Of a DNA stretch of 64,000 bases, positions 36,379 through 46,833 are shown piece by piece. Each line of letters opens with the position of its first letter. The first letter of the stretch is position 1. The notes under the pieces were generated by a model. That model did not search any database and had not been told where the DNA came from. It worked only from the letters and a program-made list of their open reading frames with translations. The stretch is from Rhodobacter maris. Lineage in GTDB: Bacteria > Pseudomonadota > Alphaproteobacteria > Rhodobacterales > Rhodobacteraceae. Location of the stretch: NCBI RefSeq assembly GCF_900217815.1, contig NZ_OBMT01000009.1, forward strand, positions 62,001 through 126,000, in the 5' to 3' direction. A program made the translations under genes and the position numbers.

Positions 36379-37808
36379 GCGGCGAGCAACCGGTCGTAAA
36401 GCGCGGCATAGCGCGCCGCCGAAGCGCCCCAGCCAAGGTCGGCTTTCATGCCGCGCCGCACCATCGCGCCCCAGGTCTTGCGGTCGGCATAAAGGCTGCA
36501 GAGCTGACGCACCGACTGGCGCAGCGCGAGCGCATCAACCGGATGGAACACCACGCCGGTCGCGGCATTGGCGGCCAGCGTTGCCGGGCTCGCCCCGATC
36601 ACCGTGTCGGCGAGCCCGCCGACCGCGGCAACGAGCGGCACGCAGCCATAGCGCAGCCCGTAAAGCTGCGTGAGACCGCAGGGCTCGAAGCGCGACGGCA
36701 CAAGCACCGCATCGCCGCCCGCGAACATGCGGTGGCTCAGCCCTTCATCATAACCGATTTTTACACTCACCCGACCGGGGAACCGGGTCGCAAGCCCGCG
36801 CACCATATCCTCGGCCCAGAGATCGCCCGACCCCAGAATGGCCAGCCCGCCGCCCGCCTCGACAAGCGCCTCGGCCGCGGCCGGCAGAAGGTCGATCCCC
36901 TTTTGCGGCGTGAGCCGCGAGACCAGCACCATCAGCGGGCCGGAAAGCTCCGGGTCCATCTGAAACTCTTCGAGCAACGCCTTACGGTTTTTTGCTTTTC
37001 CGGCTTGCTTCGTGGCGCTGAACGGCGCGCATTCCGGGTCGGCCTCAGGGTTCCAGACGGTATCATCAATGCCGTTGAGAATGCCCGTGAGCGCACTTGC
37101 GCGCGCCACCATCACCCCCTCGAGCCCCTGCCCGTACTCGGCCCGCATCAGCTCCTCGGCATAGCGCGGGCTCACGGTCGTGATCGCATCCGCCGTGGTC
37201 AGCCCCGCCTTCAGCATCGAGACATCTCCCCAGAATTCATAACCGCCCGGGTGGCAGGCCTCGTAGGGCAGCCGCAGCGCGCCGATCTTGTCGGTCCCCA
37301 CACGGCCTTGAAAGGCGACGTTGTGGATCGTCAGCACGGTCGGCACATTGGTGCCCCAATAGCGCAGATAGGCCGGCGCGAGCGCGCCCTGCCAGTCATG
37401 CGCATGCAGCACATCCGGACGCCAGTCGCCCGCACCGTCACGCGCGACCGCCGCCGCCGCCCAGCACAGCGCCGCGAACCGCTCGGCATTGTCCCAGTAA
37501 TCGCCATGCGGGCCGGCATAGGGGCCGCCCTCGCGCTCATAAAGATGTGCCGCCTCGAGCGCGAGCACGTCAACCCCGCCGTGCCTGCCCAGATGCAGCG
37601 CCGCCGGCCCGCCGAAAAGCGCCTCGTCGCGCCAGACCACCTCGGTCTCGCCAAGCTTGCCAAGAAGACCCGGATAGGCGGGCAGCATCATCCGCATCTG
37701 CCAGCCCTGCCCTGCGAGAGCCGCGGGCAGCGCGCCAACCACATCGGCGAGCCCGCCCGTTTTGATCAGAGGCACCGCTTCCGATGCGACAGACAGAACT
37801 TGCTTCAT
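36375..37808 (-). CDS. glgA: Glycogen synthase (ADP-glucose)
   Basis: GlgA extends alpha-1,4-glucan from ADP-glucose (GT5 family). It has 477 residues from the ATG at 37808 (MKQVLSVASE), preferred over an in-frame ATG six codons earlier because AAGGGG sits just before it. The N-terminal KTGGLADVVGALPAAL motif binds ADP-glucose. The C-terminal GT-B lobe has VSRLTPQKGIDLL and PSRFEPCGLTQLYGLRYG with the catalytic Glu. It overlaps glgX by 4 bases (ATGA). Confidence 0.95.
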   Translation of the reverse strand: MKQVLSVASEAVPLIKTGGLADVVGALPAALAGQGWQMRMMLPAYPGLLGKLGETEVVWRDEALFGGPAALHLGRHGGVDVLALEAAHLYEREGGPYAGPHGDYWDNAERFAALCWAAAAVARDGAGDWRPDVLHAHDWQGALAPAYLRYWGTNVPTVLTIHNVAFQGRVGTDKIGALRLPYEACHPGGYEFWGDVSMLKAGLTTADAITTVSPRYAEELMRAEYGQGLEGVMVARASALTGILNGIDDTVWNPEADPECAPFSATKQAGKAKNRKALLEEFQMDPELSGPLMVLVSRLTPQKGIDLLPAAAEALVEAGGGLAILGSGDLWAEDMVRGLATRFPGRVSVKIGYDEGLSHRMFAGGDAVLVPSRFEPCGLTQLYGLRYGCVPLVAAVGGLADTVIGASPATLAANAATGVVFHPVDALALRQSVRQLCSLYADRKTWGAMVRRGMKADLGWGASAARYAALYDRLLAA

Positions 37809-37877
37809 CTTCTTCCCCTTCTTCATGCCGCCGGCCCCGGCGGCCCCGGCCGGGGCTCCGGGGTCCGGCGCTCCCGT

Positions 37878-39149
37878 TCAGCCCAGTTTTGCGGCGCGCC
37901 GGTCGAGCATCGGCTGGGTGATCAGCACCACCCCGCCCTCGGTCCGGCGGAACCACTTTGCATCTTCCTCGGGATCCTCGCCAACCACGAGCCCCTCGGG
38001 GATCTTCACGCCGCGGTCGACCACGCAGCGACTGAGCTGCGCCTTGCGGCCCACTTCGACGTAAGGCAGTGCCACGACGTAATCGAGTGAGGAATAGGAA
38101 TGCGCCCGCCCGCCGGTGAACAGGAGCGAATTGCGCACCTCAGAGCCCGAAACGATGCAATCGCCGGAGACGAGCGAGCTCACCGCCGAGCCGCGCCTGT
38201 TGTCTTCGTCATGGATGAATTTGGCTGGCGGCACGATCTCGGCATAGGTCCAGATCGGCCAGGCATTGTCGTAAAGGTCAAGCTTGGGCGTGAAATCGGT
38301 CAGGTCGATATTGGCCTGCCAGAAAGCGTCGATGGTGCCGACATCGCGCCAGTAGGGTTCGGTCTCGAGCCCGGAGGTGACGCAGCTCTCGGCGAAGCGA
38401 TGCGCCATCGCCTTGCCGTTCTTGACGATGTCGGGGATCAGGTCATGGCCGAAATCATGGCCCGAATTCGGGTCTTCGGCATCGCGGATCAAAAGTTCGC
38501 GCAAAAGCTTCCAGTCGAAGACGTAGATCCCCATCGACACCAGCGTATGCGTCGGGTCGTCGGGCAGGCCCGGCGGATCGGCCGGCTTCTCGATGAAGCC
38601 AGTGATGCGCAGGCTCTTGTCGACCGCCATGCAGCCAAAGGCCGTGGCCTCTTCGCGCGGCACGGTGAGACAGCCGATCGTCACATCCGCACCGGTCTCG
38701 ACATGCTGGCGCAGCATCACCTCGTAATCCATTTTATAGATATGATCGCCCGCCAGGATGATGACGTATTTGACGTCGTAATCCTCGATGATGTCGATGT
38801 TCTGCGCCACGGCATCGGCGGTGCCGAGATACCATTTGCTCTCATCGATGCGCTGGCTCGCGGGGAGAATATCAAGGTATTCGTTGCGCTCGGCGCGGAA
38901 GAAGTTCCAGCCGCGCTGCATGTGGCGAATGAGGCTATGCGCCTTGTATTGCGTGGCAATCGCCATCTTGCGGATGCCGGAATTGAGCGCATTCGACAGT
39001 GCGAAGTCGATAATCCGCGTCTTGCCGCCAAAATAGACCGCGGGCTTCGCGCGCCGGTCGGTGAGTTCCTTGAGGCGGCTGCCGCGGCCCCCCGCCAGAA
39101 CGAAGGCCATCGCCTGCGACGAGAGCCTCTGGTTCGGTTGCGGTTTCAT
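37878..39149 (-). CDS. glgC: Glucose-1-phosphate adenylyltransferase
   Basis: GlgC makes ADP-glucose from glucose 1-phosphate and ATP, the regulated step of glycogen synthesis. The 423-residue protein starts at the ATG at 39149 with GAGGGAG in front; the longer frame upstream runs through glgB. The N-terminal [20 protein letters not shown], the [16 protein letters not shown] allosteric/substrate stretch and the GTADAVAQN motif are diagnostic, followed by a C-terminal left-handed beta-helix. Enzymes from this group are typically activated by fructose 6-phosphate and pyruvate. Confidence 0.96.
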   Translation of the reverse strand: MKPQPNQRLSSQAMAFVLAGGRGSRLKELTDRRAKPAVYFGGKTRIIDFALSNALNSGIRKMAIATQYKAHSLIRHMQRGWNFFRAERNEYLDILPASQRIDESKWYLGTADAVAQNIDIIEDYDVKYVIILAGDHIYKMDYEVMLRQHVETGADVTIGCLTVPREEATAFGCMAVDKSLRITGFIEKPADPPGLPDDPTHTLVSMGIYVFDWKLLRELLIRDAEDPNSGHDFGHDLIPDIVKNGKAMAHRFAESCVTSGLETEPYWRDVGTIDAFWQANIDLTDFTPKLDLYDNAWPIWTYAEIVPPAKFIHDEDNRRGSAVSSLVSGDCIVSGSEVRNSLLFTGGRAHSYSSLDYVVALPYVEVGRKAQLSRCVVDRGVKIPEGLVVGEDPEEDAKWFRRTEGGVVLITQPMLDRRAAKLG

Positions 39150-39190
39150 ATCTCCCTCTCCCTTCTTGTCTCCCCGTTCACGCGCCCCTG

Positions 39191-41356
39191 TCAGGCTGGC
39201 GTGAACATCACCACCGCGAGCGGTGGCAGATAAACTTCGGCGCTGAGCCCGCGGCGCGCCGTTGCGATCTCCTCGGCCTCGATGGCCCCGAGGTTGCCCC
39301 AGTTTGCGCCGCCGTAATAACCGCTGTCCGAGTTGAAGATCTCGCACCAGGTGCCGCCCTGCGGCAGGCCAATGCGGTAGGTGCGATCCACCGGTGTGAG
39401 GTTGGCCGCGACAACGACCGGAGCGGCACCGGGCGCGCGGCGCTCGAACACATAGACCGAGGCCTCGGTATCGTCAGGCTCGATCCAGTCGAAGCCAGCG
39501 GGGTCGCAATCTCCCCAATGCAGCGCCGGCATCTCACGGTAGAGCTTGTTCAGATCGCGGATCATCGCCTGAATGCCGCGGTGGAGCGGTTCATCGAGCA
39601 GATGCCAGTCGAGCGCACCGGCATGGGCCCATTCGCGGCCCTGTGCGAATTCCTGCCCCATGAACAAAAGCTTCTTGCCCGGATGCGCCCATTGGAATGC
39701 ATAGAAGGCGCGCAGGTTGGCAAATTTGCTCAAGCCATCGCCCGGCATCTTGCCCAGCATCGATCCCTTGCCGTGCACAACCTCATCATGGCTGATCGGC
39801 AAGATGAAGTTTTCGCTGTAAGTATATGACGAGGCGAAGGTAAGTTCGTTGTGATGCCAGCGGCGATGGATCGGGTCGCGGGAGAAATAGCGCAAGCTGT
39901 CATTCATCCAGCCCATGTTCCACTTGAAGCCGAAGCCCAGCCCACCAGTATGCACGGGTTGGGTCACGGCCGGGAAGGCGGTGCTTTCCTCGGCCACGGT
40001 CATGATGCCGGGGGCGCCACCATAGGCCTGCGCATTCATCGCCTTGAGAAATTCGATCGCCTCGAGGTTCTCGCGCCCGCCAAACTGGTTGGGCACCCAT
40101 TCGCCGTCGCGGCGCGAGTAATCGCGGTAGAGCATCGAGGCCACGGCATCGACCCGCAGCCCGTCGAGATGATATTCCTCCAGCCAGAACAAGGCGTTGG
40201 CCAGAAGGTAGTTCTTCACCTCGCGCCGCCCGTAATTGTAGATCAGGGTGTTCCAGTCCTGATGGAACCCCTCTTTCGGGTCCATGTGCTCGTAAAGGGC
40301 TGTGCCATCAAAGCGGCGCAGCCCATGATCATCGGTCGGGAAATGGCCCGGCACCCAGTCGAGAATGACGCCGATGCCGCGTTGATGCGCCGCGTCGACG
40401 AAAGCTGCGAATTCTTCGGGGCGGCCATGGCGGATGGTGGGCGCGTAAAGCCCCACCGGCTGATAGCCCCAGGAGCCGTCAAACGGATGCTCGGTGATCG
40501 GCAGCAGCTCGATATGGGTAAAGCCCATCTCGACCACGTAATCGACAAGCTGCGTGGCGAGTTCATGATAGCTGAGCGCGCGCCCGCCTTCTTCCCACAC
40601 CCGCCGCCAGGAGCCCAGATGCACCTCGTAAATGCTGACCGGCGCATGGATATTGTTCGCGCTCTCGCGCCCGGCGATCCAGGCGCCGTCGCCCCAGATA
40701 TGCAGCCCAAGCTCGCGCACGAGCGAGGCCGTCTGCGGCGGATGTTCGGCGCCAAAGCCCACCGGATCGGCCTTGAGCGGAAGGATCTGGCCATCAGCGC
40801 CAAGGATCTCGTATTTATAGACCTCGCCCGCCATCAGCCCGGGAATGAAGATCTCCCAGACGCCGGTCGACCCGCGTCGCCGCATCTGATGCCGCCGTCC
40901 GTCCCAGGTGTTGAAATTGCCCACCACCGAGACGCGTCTGGCCGCTGGCGCCCAAACTGCAAAATGCACGCCGCGCAGCCCTTCATGGGTGATCACATGC
41001 GCGCCCAGAACCTGCCACAGATGCCGGTGCGTGCCTTCGCCGATCAGATATTCGTCGATCGCACCCAGCACCGGGCCAAAGCTGTAGGGATCGTCGAAAT
41101 CCCAGGTCGCGAGCGCATTCTTGGCCCTGAGCCGATATTTGCCGCCCTTCCAGGGCCCGACAAAGAGCCCGTGCGTCAGATGCGGAAGTTCGGTTGCCTT
41201 GCCGTCCACCGCAATCGCCCAGAGCTTGTCGGCGCCGGGCACCAGCGCCGCGATCCGCCCGCCCTTCCCCGCCTTCTGCCAACCGAGAACGGCAAAGGGG
41301 TCTTCATGCCGGCCCTCGGCCAGCGCAATCGCCTCGTCGAGCTTGATCATCGGCAT
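39191..41356 (-). CDS. glgB: 1,4-alpha-glucan branching enzyme
   Basis: GlgB introduces alpha-1,6 branches. The 721-residue GH13 enzyme has an N-terminal N1 domain and CBM48 (about 1-220), then the barrel with [16 protein letters not shown], the nucleophile region [17 protein letters not shown], the acid [11 protein letters not shown] and [16 protein letters not shown], and a C-terminal all-beta domain. There are two possible ATGs two codons apart; I use the first, with GAGGGA close upstream. It lies 7 bases after glgP. Confidence 0.96.
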   Translation of the reverse strand: MPMIKLDEAIALAEGRHEDPFAVLGWQKAGKGGRIAALVPGADKLWAIAVDGKATELPHLTHGLFVGPWKGGKYRLRAKNALATWDFDDPYSFGPVLGAIDEYLIGEGTHRHLWQVLGAHVITHEGLRGVHFAVWAPAARRVSVVGNFNTWDGRRHQMRRRGSTGVWEIFIPGLMAGEVYKYEILGADGQILPLKADPVGFGAEHPPQTASLVRELGLHIWGDGAWIAGRESANNIHAPVSIYEVHLGSWRRVWEEGGRALSYHELATQLVDYVVEMGFTHIELLPITEHPFDGSWGYQPVGLYAPTIRHGRPEEFAAFVDAAHQRGIGVILDWVPGHFPTDDHGLRRFDGTALYEHMDPKEGFHQDWNTLIYNYGRREVKNYLLANALFWLEEYHLDGLRVDAVASMLYRDYSRRDGEWVPNQFGGRENLEAIEFLKAMNAQAYGGAPGIMTVAEESTAFPAVTQPVHTGGLGFGFKWNMGWMNDSLRYFSRDPIHRRWHHNELTFASSYTYSENFILPISHDEVVHGKGSMLGKMPGDGLSKFANLRAFYAFQWAHPGKKLLFMGQEFAQGREWAHAGALDWHLLDEPLHRGIQAMIRDLNKLYREMPALHWGDCDPAGFDWIEPDDTEASVYVFERRAPGAAPVVVAANLTPVDRTYRIGLPQGGTWCEIFNSDSGYYGGANWGNLGAIEAEEIATARRGLSAEVYLPPLAVVMFTPA

Positions 41357-41363
41357 TCATCCC

Positions 41364-43760
41364 TCACAGCGCGGAGTCTGTTCCCCAGATCTCCGCCATG
41401 TATCCCCGGATCGCGCGGTCGGACGAAAAGAATCCCATCCGCGCGGTGTTCAGCACGGCCATGCGCCACCAGCGGTCAGGCGCGGCGAAAGCACGATCAA
41501 CCTCCGCCTGCGCCGCACGGTAAGCCTCGAAATCCGACGCGACGAGGAAATAATCACTGTGCCACATGTTGTGTACAAGCCCGTGATAGCGCCCCGGTTC
41601 CTCAGGCGAGAACCGCCCCTCGGCGACCATCTGCAGCACGTCTTGCAAAACCTGGCTTTGCAAGATCGCATGGCGGGCGTGTTCGGGATCCTTGCGCCGC
41701 TCCATCACCTCTTCCGCGGTGAGCCCGAACAGGAAGAAGTTATCCGCCCCCACCTCTTCGCGGATCTCCACATTGGCGCCATCGAGCGTGCCAATAGTAA
41801 GCGCGCCGTTGAGCGCAAATTTCATGTTGCCCGTGCCCGAGGCTTCCTTGCCCGCGGTCGAGATCTGCTCGCTCAGATCGGCCGCCGGAATGAGCCGTTC
41901 CGCCATCGAGACATTGTAGTTCGCCGGATACACGATCTTGAGCCGGTCGCCGACATAGGGGTCGTTGTTGACCACTTTCGCCACATCGTTGATGAGCCGG
42001 ATCACCTCTTTGGCCGCCTGATAGCCCGGCGCCGCCTTGCCGCCGAAAATCTTGACCCGCGGCACCACCTCCATCGTCGGATTGGAGCGGATCGCGTGCC
42101 ATTCGGCGATCGTCTGCAGGATGTTCAGAAGCTGGCGCTTGTATTCGTGGATCCGCTTCACCTGCACGTCAAAGAGCGCATCTGGGCTGACTTGCACCTC
42201 CTGCGTCTCGGCGATCCAGTTCGCCAGAGCCACTTTGTTGACCCGCTTCGCTTTCGCAAAGTCATCGCGGAAATCTTTGTCTTCGCTGAACTTCTCAAGC
42301 TCACGCAGCTTGTCCAGATCAGCCTCCCAGCCGGCACCAATATTCGCGGTGACCAGTTTCGAGAGCGCCGGGTTCGCCATCCGCATCCAGCGCCGCGGCG
42401 TGACACCATTGGTCTGATTGACGATCCGGTCCGGGTGCAGCTTGTGCAGCTCCGGAAACAGGTTCTTCTTCACCAACTCGGTATGGAGTGCCGAGACCCC
42501 GTTCACCTTATGCGCGGTGATGAAGGCAAGCTCGCCCATCCGCACCTCGTGATGCTTGACGATGCCCACATAATGTGGGCGCGAGGGATTGGCGCGCAGA
42601 TGCCAGGCGTCGATCGCCTCAATGATCTGCATATGCCGCGGCAGCACCGAGCCCATCAGATAGGTCGCCCAGCGTTCGAGCGCCTCGGGGAGCAGGGTGT
42701 GGTTCGTGTACCCCAGACATTGCGTTGCAATATCAATGGCCTGTTCAAATTCCATCCCGTGCACGTCGGTGAGCAGCCGGATCAGTTCCGGCCCCGCGAT
42801 CGCCGGATGGGTGTCATTCATCTGGATCGCGACATGCTTGGGCAGCTCGGTCAGCTTGTAGCCACCCGCGAGATGGCGCCGCAAAATGTCATGCAGCGCC
42901 GCGGCGGTCAGGAAATATTCCTGCTTGAGGCGCAGCTCCTTGCCCTGGAAGGTCGTATCGTCGGGGTAAAGCACGCGCGAGAGCGTACGTGCCAGCGCTT
43001 CGGGCTCGGCGGCGGCGGCAAAATCGCCGTGGTTGAAGCGCGCAAGGTCAAAAAGCGTCGTGGGCTTGGCAGACCAGAGCCGCAGCGTGTTCGCCCAGCG
43101 GCCCTGCCAGCCGATCACCGGCATGTCGCAGGCCTCGGCCAGCACCGTTTCCGCAGGCACCCAAGTCGCCTTGCCGCCGGTCATCTCGACCGCGCCCTTG
43201 AAGCCGATCTCGTAGCTTACCTCGGGGCGCTCGAACTCCCAGGGGTGGCGCTGCTTGAGCCAGTCTTCCGGGGTCTCGACTTGCCGCCCGCCCTCGAAGC
43301 GCTGCCGAAAGAGGCCGTGTTCATATCGGATGCCGTAGCCGTAGCCCGCGCAGCCAAGCGTTGCCATGCTTTCCATGTAGCAGGCCGCCAGCCGGCCAAG
43401 GCCACCATTGCCGAGCGCGGCATCGGGCTCGTCTTCCACCACGGCATGCCAATCCTGCCCGAGCGCCTCGATCGCCTCGCGCGCCACCGAACGCATTCCA
43501 AGGTTAATCGCCGCATCCTCGAGCATCCGCCCGATCAGAAATTCCATCGACAGGTAATAAACGCGCTTGCGGCCCTGATCCCAAGTTTGCTTCGTCGCGG
43601 CAAACCAGGGCTCGACAATATGGTCGCGCAGGGCAAGGCTCAGCGCCATCCGCCAGTCATAGACCGAGGCATGATCGGCATCTTTCCCCATCGAATAAGT
43701 CAGATGGCGCAGAATTTCCGCCTTGAAGGCCTCGATACCGGGGGCGCTTACATCTTTCAC
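41364..43760 (-). CDS. glgP: Glycogen phosphorylase
   Basis: GlgP releases glucose 1-phosphate from glycogen (GT35, pyridoxal phosphate). I choose a GTG start at 43760 (VKDVSAPGIEAF, 798 residues) because GGGAAGG lies 7 bases upstream; a TTG start 22 codons earlier has no ribosome site. The PLP Lys is in EASGTGNMKFALNGA, and further marks are the N-terminal GNGGLGRLAACYMES, NDTHPAIAGPELIRL and GVTPRRWMRMANPALS. It is the first gene of the glycogen operon. Synthesis and breakdown genes thus share one transcript, so control must act on enzyme activity. Confidence 0.94.
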   Translation of the reverse strand: MKDVSAPGIEAFKAEILRHLTYSMGKDADHASVYDWRMALSLALRDHIVEPWFAATKQTWDQGRKRVYYLSMEFLIGRMLEDAAINLGMRSVAREAIEALGQDWHAVVEDEPDAALGNGGLGRLAACYMESMATLGCAGYGYGIRYEHGLFRQRFEGGRQVETPEDWLKQRHPWEFERPEVSYEIGFKGAVEMTGGKATWVPAETVLAEACDMPVIGWQGRWANTLRLWSAKPTTLFDLARFNHGDFAAAAEPEALARTLSRVLYPDDTTFQGKELRLKQEYFLTAAALHDILRRHLAGGYKLTELPKHVAIQMNDTHPAIAGPELIRLLTDVHGMEFEQAIDIATQCLGYTNHTLLPEALERWATYLMGSVLPRHMQIIEAIDAWHLRANPSRPHYVGIVKHHEVRMGELAFITAHKVNGVSALHTELVKKNLFPELHKLHPDRIVNQTNGVTPRRWMRMANPALSKLVTANIGAGWEADLDKLRELEKFSEDKDFRDDFAKAKRVNKVALANWIAETQEVQVSPDALFDVQVKRIHEYKRQLLNILQTIAEWHAIRSNPTMEVVPRVKIFGGKAAPGYQAAKEVIRLINDVAKVVNNDPYVGDRLKIVYPANYNVSMAERLIPAADLSEQISTAGKEASGTGNMKFALNGALTIGTLDGANVEIREEVGADNFFLFGLTAEEVMERRKDPEHARHAILQSQVLQDVLQMVAEGRFSPEEPGRYHGLVHNMWHSDYFLVASDFEAYRAAQAEVDRAFAAPDRWWRMAVLNTARMGFFSSDRAIRGYMAEIWGTDSAL

Positions 43761-43912
43761 GTCAAACCTTCCCTTGGCCAAATCCCTGCCTTCTCCCTTG
43801 ATGGGGCGCCGCCCTGCCGCCGTCAAGCCGAACCCGCGCGATCGCAGCCCCCGGGATTGCCGCGGCGCAGAATGGACTTATGCTTGCCTCATATGTTGGC
43901 AGGGAGATGACA

Positions 43913-45499
43913 ATGGGAAGAAATTGGTGGCGCGGCGCGGTGATCTACCAGATTTATCCGCGCAGCTTTCAGGACAGCACCGGGGACGGGCTGGGTGACC
44001 TGAAAGGGATCACCGCGCGGCTTGATCATGTGGCCAGTCTCGGCGTCGATTCGATCTGGCTCAGCCCGATCTTCCGCTCACCGATGGCGGACATGGGCTA
44101 TGACGTTTCCGATTACCGCGATATCGACCCCGCCTTCGGCACGCTCGCCGATTTCGACGCGCTGGTGGCGCGGGCGCATGAGCTCGGTCTGAAAGTGATC
44201 ATCGATCAGGTGCTCAGCCATTCCTCCGATCGTCACCCCTGGTTTGCTGATTCGAAGGCGGGAGGCGCGAAGAAGGACTGGTATGTCTGGGCCGATGCCA
44301 AGGCCGACGGATCGCCGCCGACGAATTGGCAATCGGTCTTCGGCGGCTCGTCCTGGGAATGGTCGCCCGAGCGCGGGCAGTATTATCTGCACAATTTCCT
44401 GATCTCGCAGCCCGATCTCAACCTGCGCAACCCGGAGGTGCAGGCCGAGATGCTCGATGTACTCAGGTTTTGGCTAGAGCGCGGGGTCGACGGCTTCCGC
44501 CTCGACACGGTCAATTATTATGTGCACGATGCACAACTGCGCGATAACCCCCCTGCGGCCCCCGAGCCCGAGCGCTGGCCGCCGGTTTCCACCTATGACA
44601 TGCAGGACCATCTCTACGACAAGACGCAACCCGAAAACCTTGTTTTCCTTTCTAAAATGCGCGCACTTCTGGATCAGTACGAGGGCCGCTGCCTGGTGGG
44701 TGAGGTTGGGGATGTGCCGCATCGCGCAGTGCAGATCATGGCGGATTATACGTCGGGCACAGCGCATCTGCACATGGCCTACAGTTTCGACATGCTGGGG
44801 CCAAAATTCACGCCGGAGCATTACCGCGACGTGATTATGAGCTTTTTCGAGGGGGCACCGGACGGCTGGCCGTCCTGGTCCTTCTCCAATCACGACGTCA
44901 ATCGCCATGTTACGCGCTGGGCAAAGCACGGCACGCCGGAGGCGGTGGCAAAACTCGCCATCGCGATGCTTGCGTCGTTCCGGGGCACGATCGGGGTCTA
45001 TCAGGGCGAAGAACTCGGGCAGACCGAAACAGAGCTGCTTTACGAAGAGCTCACCGATCCGCCCGGACTGCGGTTCTGGCCCGAGAACAAGGGGCGCGAC
45101 GGGTGCCGCACGCCGATGGTCTGGGATGGCTCGGAAAACGCGGGGTTCTCGACCGCAAAGCCCTGGCTTCCGATAAAACCGCCGCAGGCCGCGCGCAACG
45201 TGGCCGCGCAAGAGGCCGACCCGGCCTCCGTCCTGCATCATTACCGCGCCGTTCTCGCCTTCCGCCGCGGTTCCGAGGCCCTGCGCGCAGGTGACATGAC
45301 CTTCCTCGATGTGCCTGAACCGGTGCTAGGCTTCACCCGCTCGACAGCGGACGAAACGCTCACTTGCCTGTTCAATCTCGGCCCCGATCCGATCACGCTG
45401 CCGGGCATCACGGGCACGCCCTGCGGCCCGGCGCTCGCGGCGGAGGTAACCGATAAGAACGTGACCCTCGGCCCGAACGGCGCGATCTGGTTACGATGA
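43913..45499 (+). CDS. GH13 alpha-glucosidase (oligo-1,6/alpha-1,4-glucosidase type)
   Basis: This 528-residue GH13_23/31-type glucosidase starts at the ATG at 43913 (MGRNWWRGAV) with AGGGAG at good spacing. It has the barrel entry VIYQIYPRSFQDSTGDGLGD, VIIDQVLSHSS, the nucleophile Asp in GVDGFRLDTVNYYVHD, the acid Glu in CLVGEVGD and the third carboxylate in SFSNHDVNRHVTRW. No signal peptide is seen, so it acts in the cytoplasm, presumably on short malto-oligosaccharides left by GlgP and GlgX. It is divergent from glgP. Confidence 0.9.
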   Translation: MGRNWWRGAVIYQIYPRSFQDSTGDGLGDLKGITARLDHVASLGVDSIWLSPIFRSPMADMGYDVSDYRDIDPAFGTLADFDALVARAHELGLKVIIDQVLSHSSDRHPWFADSKAGGAKKDWYVWADAKADGSPPTNWQSVFGGSSWEWSPERGQYYLHNFLISQPDLNLRNPEVQAEMLDVLRFWLERGVDGFRLDTVNYYVHDAQLRDNPPAAPEPERWPPVSTYDMQDHLYDKTQPENLVFLSKMRALLDQYEGRCLVGEVGDVPHRAVQIMADYTSGTAHLHMAYSFDMLGPKFTPEHYRDVIMSFFEGAPDGWPSWSFSNHDVNRHVTRWAKHGTPEAVAKLAIAMLASFRGTIGVYQGEELGQTETELLYEELTDPPGLRFWPENKGRDGCRTPMVWDGSENAGFSTAKPWLPIKPPQAARNVAAQEADPASVLHHYRAVLAFRRGSEALRAGDMTFLDVPEPVLGFTRSTADETLTCLFNLGPDPITLPGITGTPCGPALAAEVTDKNVTLGPNGAIWLR

Positions 45500-45625
45500 G
45501 AAAGGGGGCACCAGCCCCCTCAACGTCACCCATCCAGAGAAATTCATAGCATCATGAAGGAGATCAAGGGCATTCCTTACCCTTCTTGGCGCGATAAAGC
45601 GGCTGTGTCGAGGCCGCGCGCTTGG

Positions 45626-46672
45626 TCAGGCAAGGGGCAAAATAACGATGAAGCGGCTGCCTTCGCCTTTTTCGCTTTCCACTTTCATCCGGCCGCGGTG
45701 CCGTGAGATGATGTGCTTGACGATCGCCAACCCGAGCCCCGTGCCGCCCTGTTCGCGGGAGCGGTGGCTGTCGATGCGGTAGAACCGTTCGGTCAGCCGC
45801 GGCAGGTGAATCGCTTCGATCCCCTCGCCTTTGTCGGCCACCACCACTTTCAGCGCCGCCCCACGCAAAACCGGCTCATAATCGATCCGCTCGACACCAA
45901 GCCGCACCTCGCCGCCCGTGCCGCCATATTTGATCGCATTCTCGATCAGGTTGGTGAACACCTGCGTGAGCTGATCCGGGTCTCCCGGGAGTTTCAGCCC
46001 CTCCGTCAGCCCCTCGCGCATCAGGGCCACTTGTCGCGCCTCGGCCAGGGGCGCGAGTGCCTGCATCGCGCCGCGCAAGACCGTGCCAAGGTCGACTTCG
46101 GCGGTGGGACGGCGACGCTCTTCCGATTCGACGCGGCTGAGCGAGAGGAGATCGCCCACCAGCCGGTTCATCCGCCCCGCCTCGCGTTCCATGATCGCCA
46201 GAAACCGGTCGCGCGCCACCGGGTCATCTTTCGCGGCTCCGCGCAGCGTTTCGACAAAGCCCATCAGAGCGGTGAGTGGCGTGCGCAGCTCATGGCTCAC
46301 ATTGGCCACGAAATCGCGCCGCATCGCCTCGGCATTCTCGAGCGCGGTGACATCTTCAAATCCAAGCACGACCACGCCCTCAGCCCCGCCACCCGGCTCG
46401 AGCGGCGCCACCGTCACCTGCACCAGCCCTTCGCGCCCGACCGCGCCGAGCCGGAGCCGCACCTGCTGGCGCTGCCCGCCGGCAATCACTGTTTCCACCG
46501 CATCAATGAGCGCGGGTTGACGCAACACCGTCACCAGCGCGCGCCCCGCAAGCCCCTCGCCCAGCATCGCCTCGGCCCCCGCATTCGCATGAACCACACG
46601 CTGCAGGCGAGAGACGACCATGATGGGAAACGGGAGCGCCTCGGAGAAGGAGATTGTTGACGAATCCGGCAA
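45626..46672 (-). CDS. PhoR-like sensor histidine kinase, orphan
   Basis: This 348-residue kinase has an N-terminal PAS-like domain (about 5-110), a dimerisation/phosphoacceptor domain with the H-box FVANVSHELRTPLTALMGFV (about 122-141), and a full ATPase domain (N-box QVFTNLIENAIKYG, G1 VVVADKGEGI, G2 GTGLGLAIVKHII). No membrane segment is evident, unlike full-length PhoR. The start is TTG at 46672, backed by GGAAGGA upstream. No phoB or pst genes are near; the gene is divergent from a receiver-like protein, so it is an orphan or pairs with that protein. Confidence 0.87.
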   Translation of the reverse strand: MPDSSTISFSEALPFPIMVVSRLQRVVHANAGAEAMLGEGLAGRALVTVLRQPALIDAVETVIAGGQRQQVRLRLGAVGREGLVQVTVAPLEPGGGAEGVVVLGFEDVTALENAEAMRRDFVANVSHELRTPLTALMGFVETLRGAAKDDPVARDRFLAIMEREAGRMNRLVGDLLSLSRVESEERRRPTAEVDLGTVLRGAMQALAPLAEARQVALMREGLTEGLKLPGDPDQLTQVFTNLIENAIKYGGTGGEVRLGVERIDYEPVLRGAALKVVVADKGEGIEAIHLPRLTERFYRIDSHRSREQGGTGLGLAIVKHIISRHRGRMKVESEKGEGSRFIVILPLA

Positions 46673-46833
46673 TTTTCTGTTCCTTCCACGCGAGCTGAAG
46701 CTTGACCCGGGTCAACTTCGGGGAAACCATAGGACTAATCAAGACCGTGTGTATCGACGAGGGGGCTAGTCGATACATTGGTGCGGATCGATCATGTACT
46801 GGTGGAGAGCCACCAGCCGAAACGGATGGAGCA
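46673..46833. promoter_or_regulatory. Divergent promoter region with a perfect palindrome
   Basis: Between the orphan kinase and the receiver-like gene lies TTGACCCGGGTCAA (46702-46715), a perfect 14-bp palindrome. Its position between divergent genes suggests an operator or a shared promoter element. It does not match the direct-repeat PhoB box. Confidence 0.55.

Noticed and set aside
41121-43910. A 929-codon open frame on the plus strand opposite glgP
   Set aside because: It is complementary to a clear glycogen phosphorylase and has shadow-type composition.
45554-45706. Short plus-strand frame with a good ribosome-site-like GAAGGAG after its ATG
   Set aside because: It overlaps the histidine kinase gene on the other strand, and the GAAGGAG is within, not before, the start.
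45626-46672. Calling the sensor kinase phoR outright
   Set aside because: It lacks a membrane segment and the phoB/pst neighbourhood, so only a PhoR-like label is supported.
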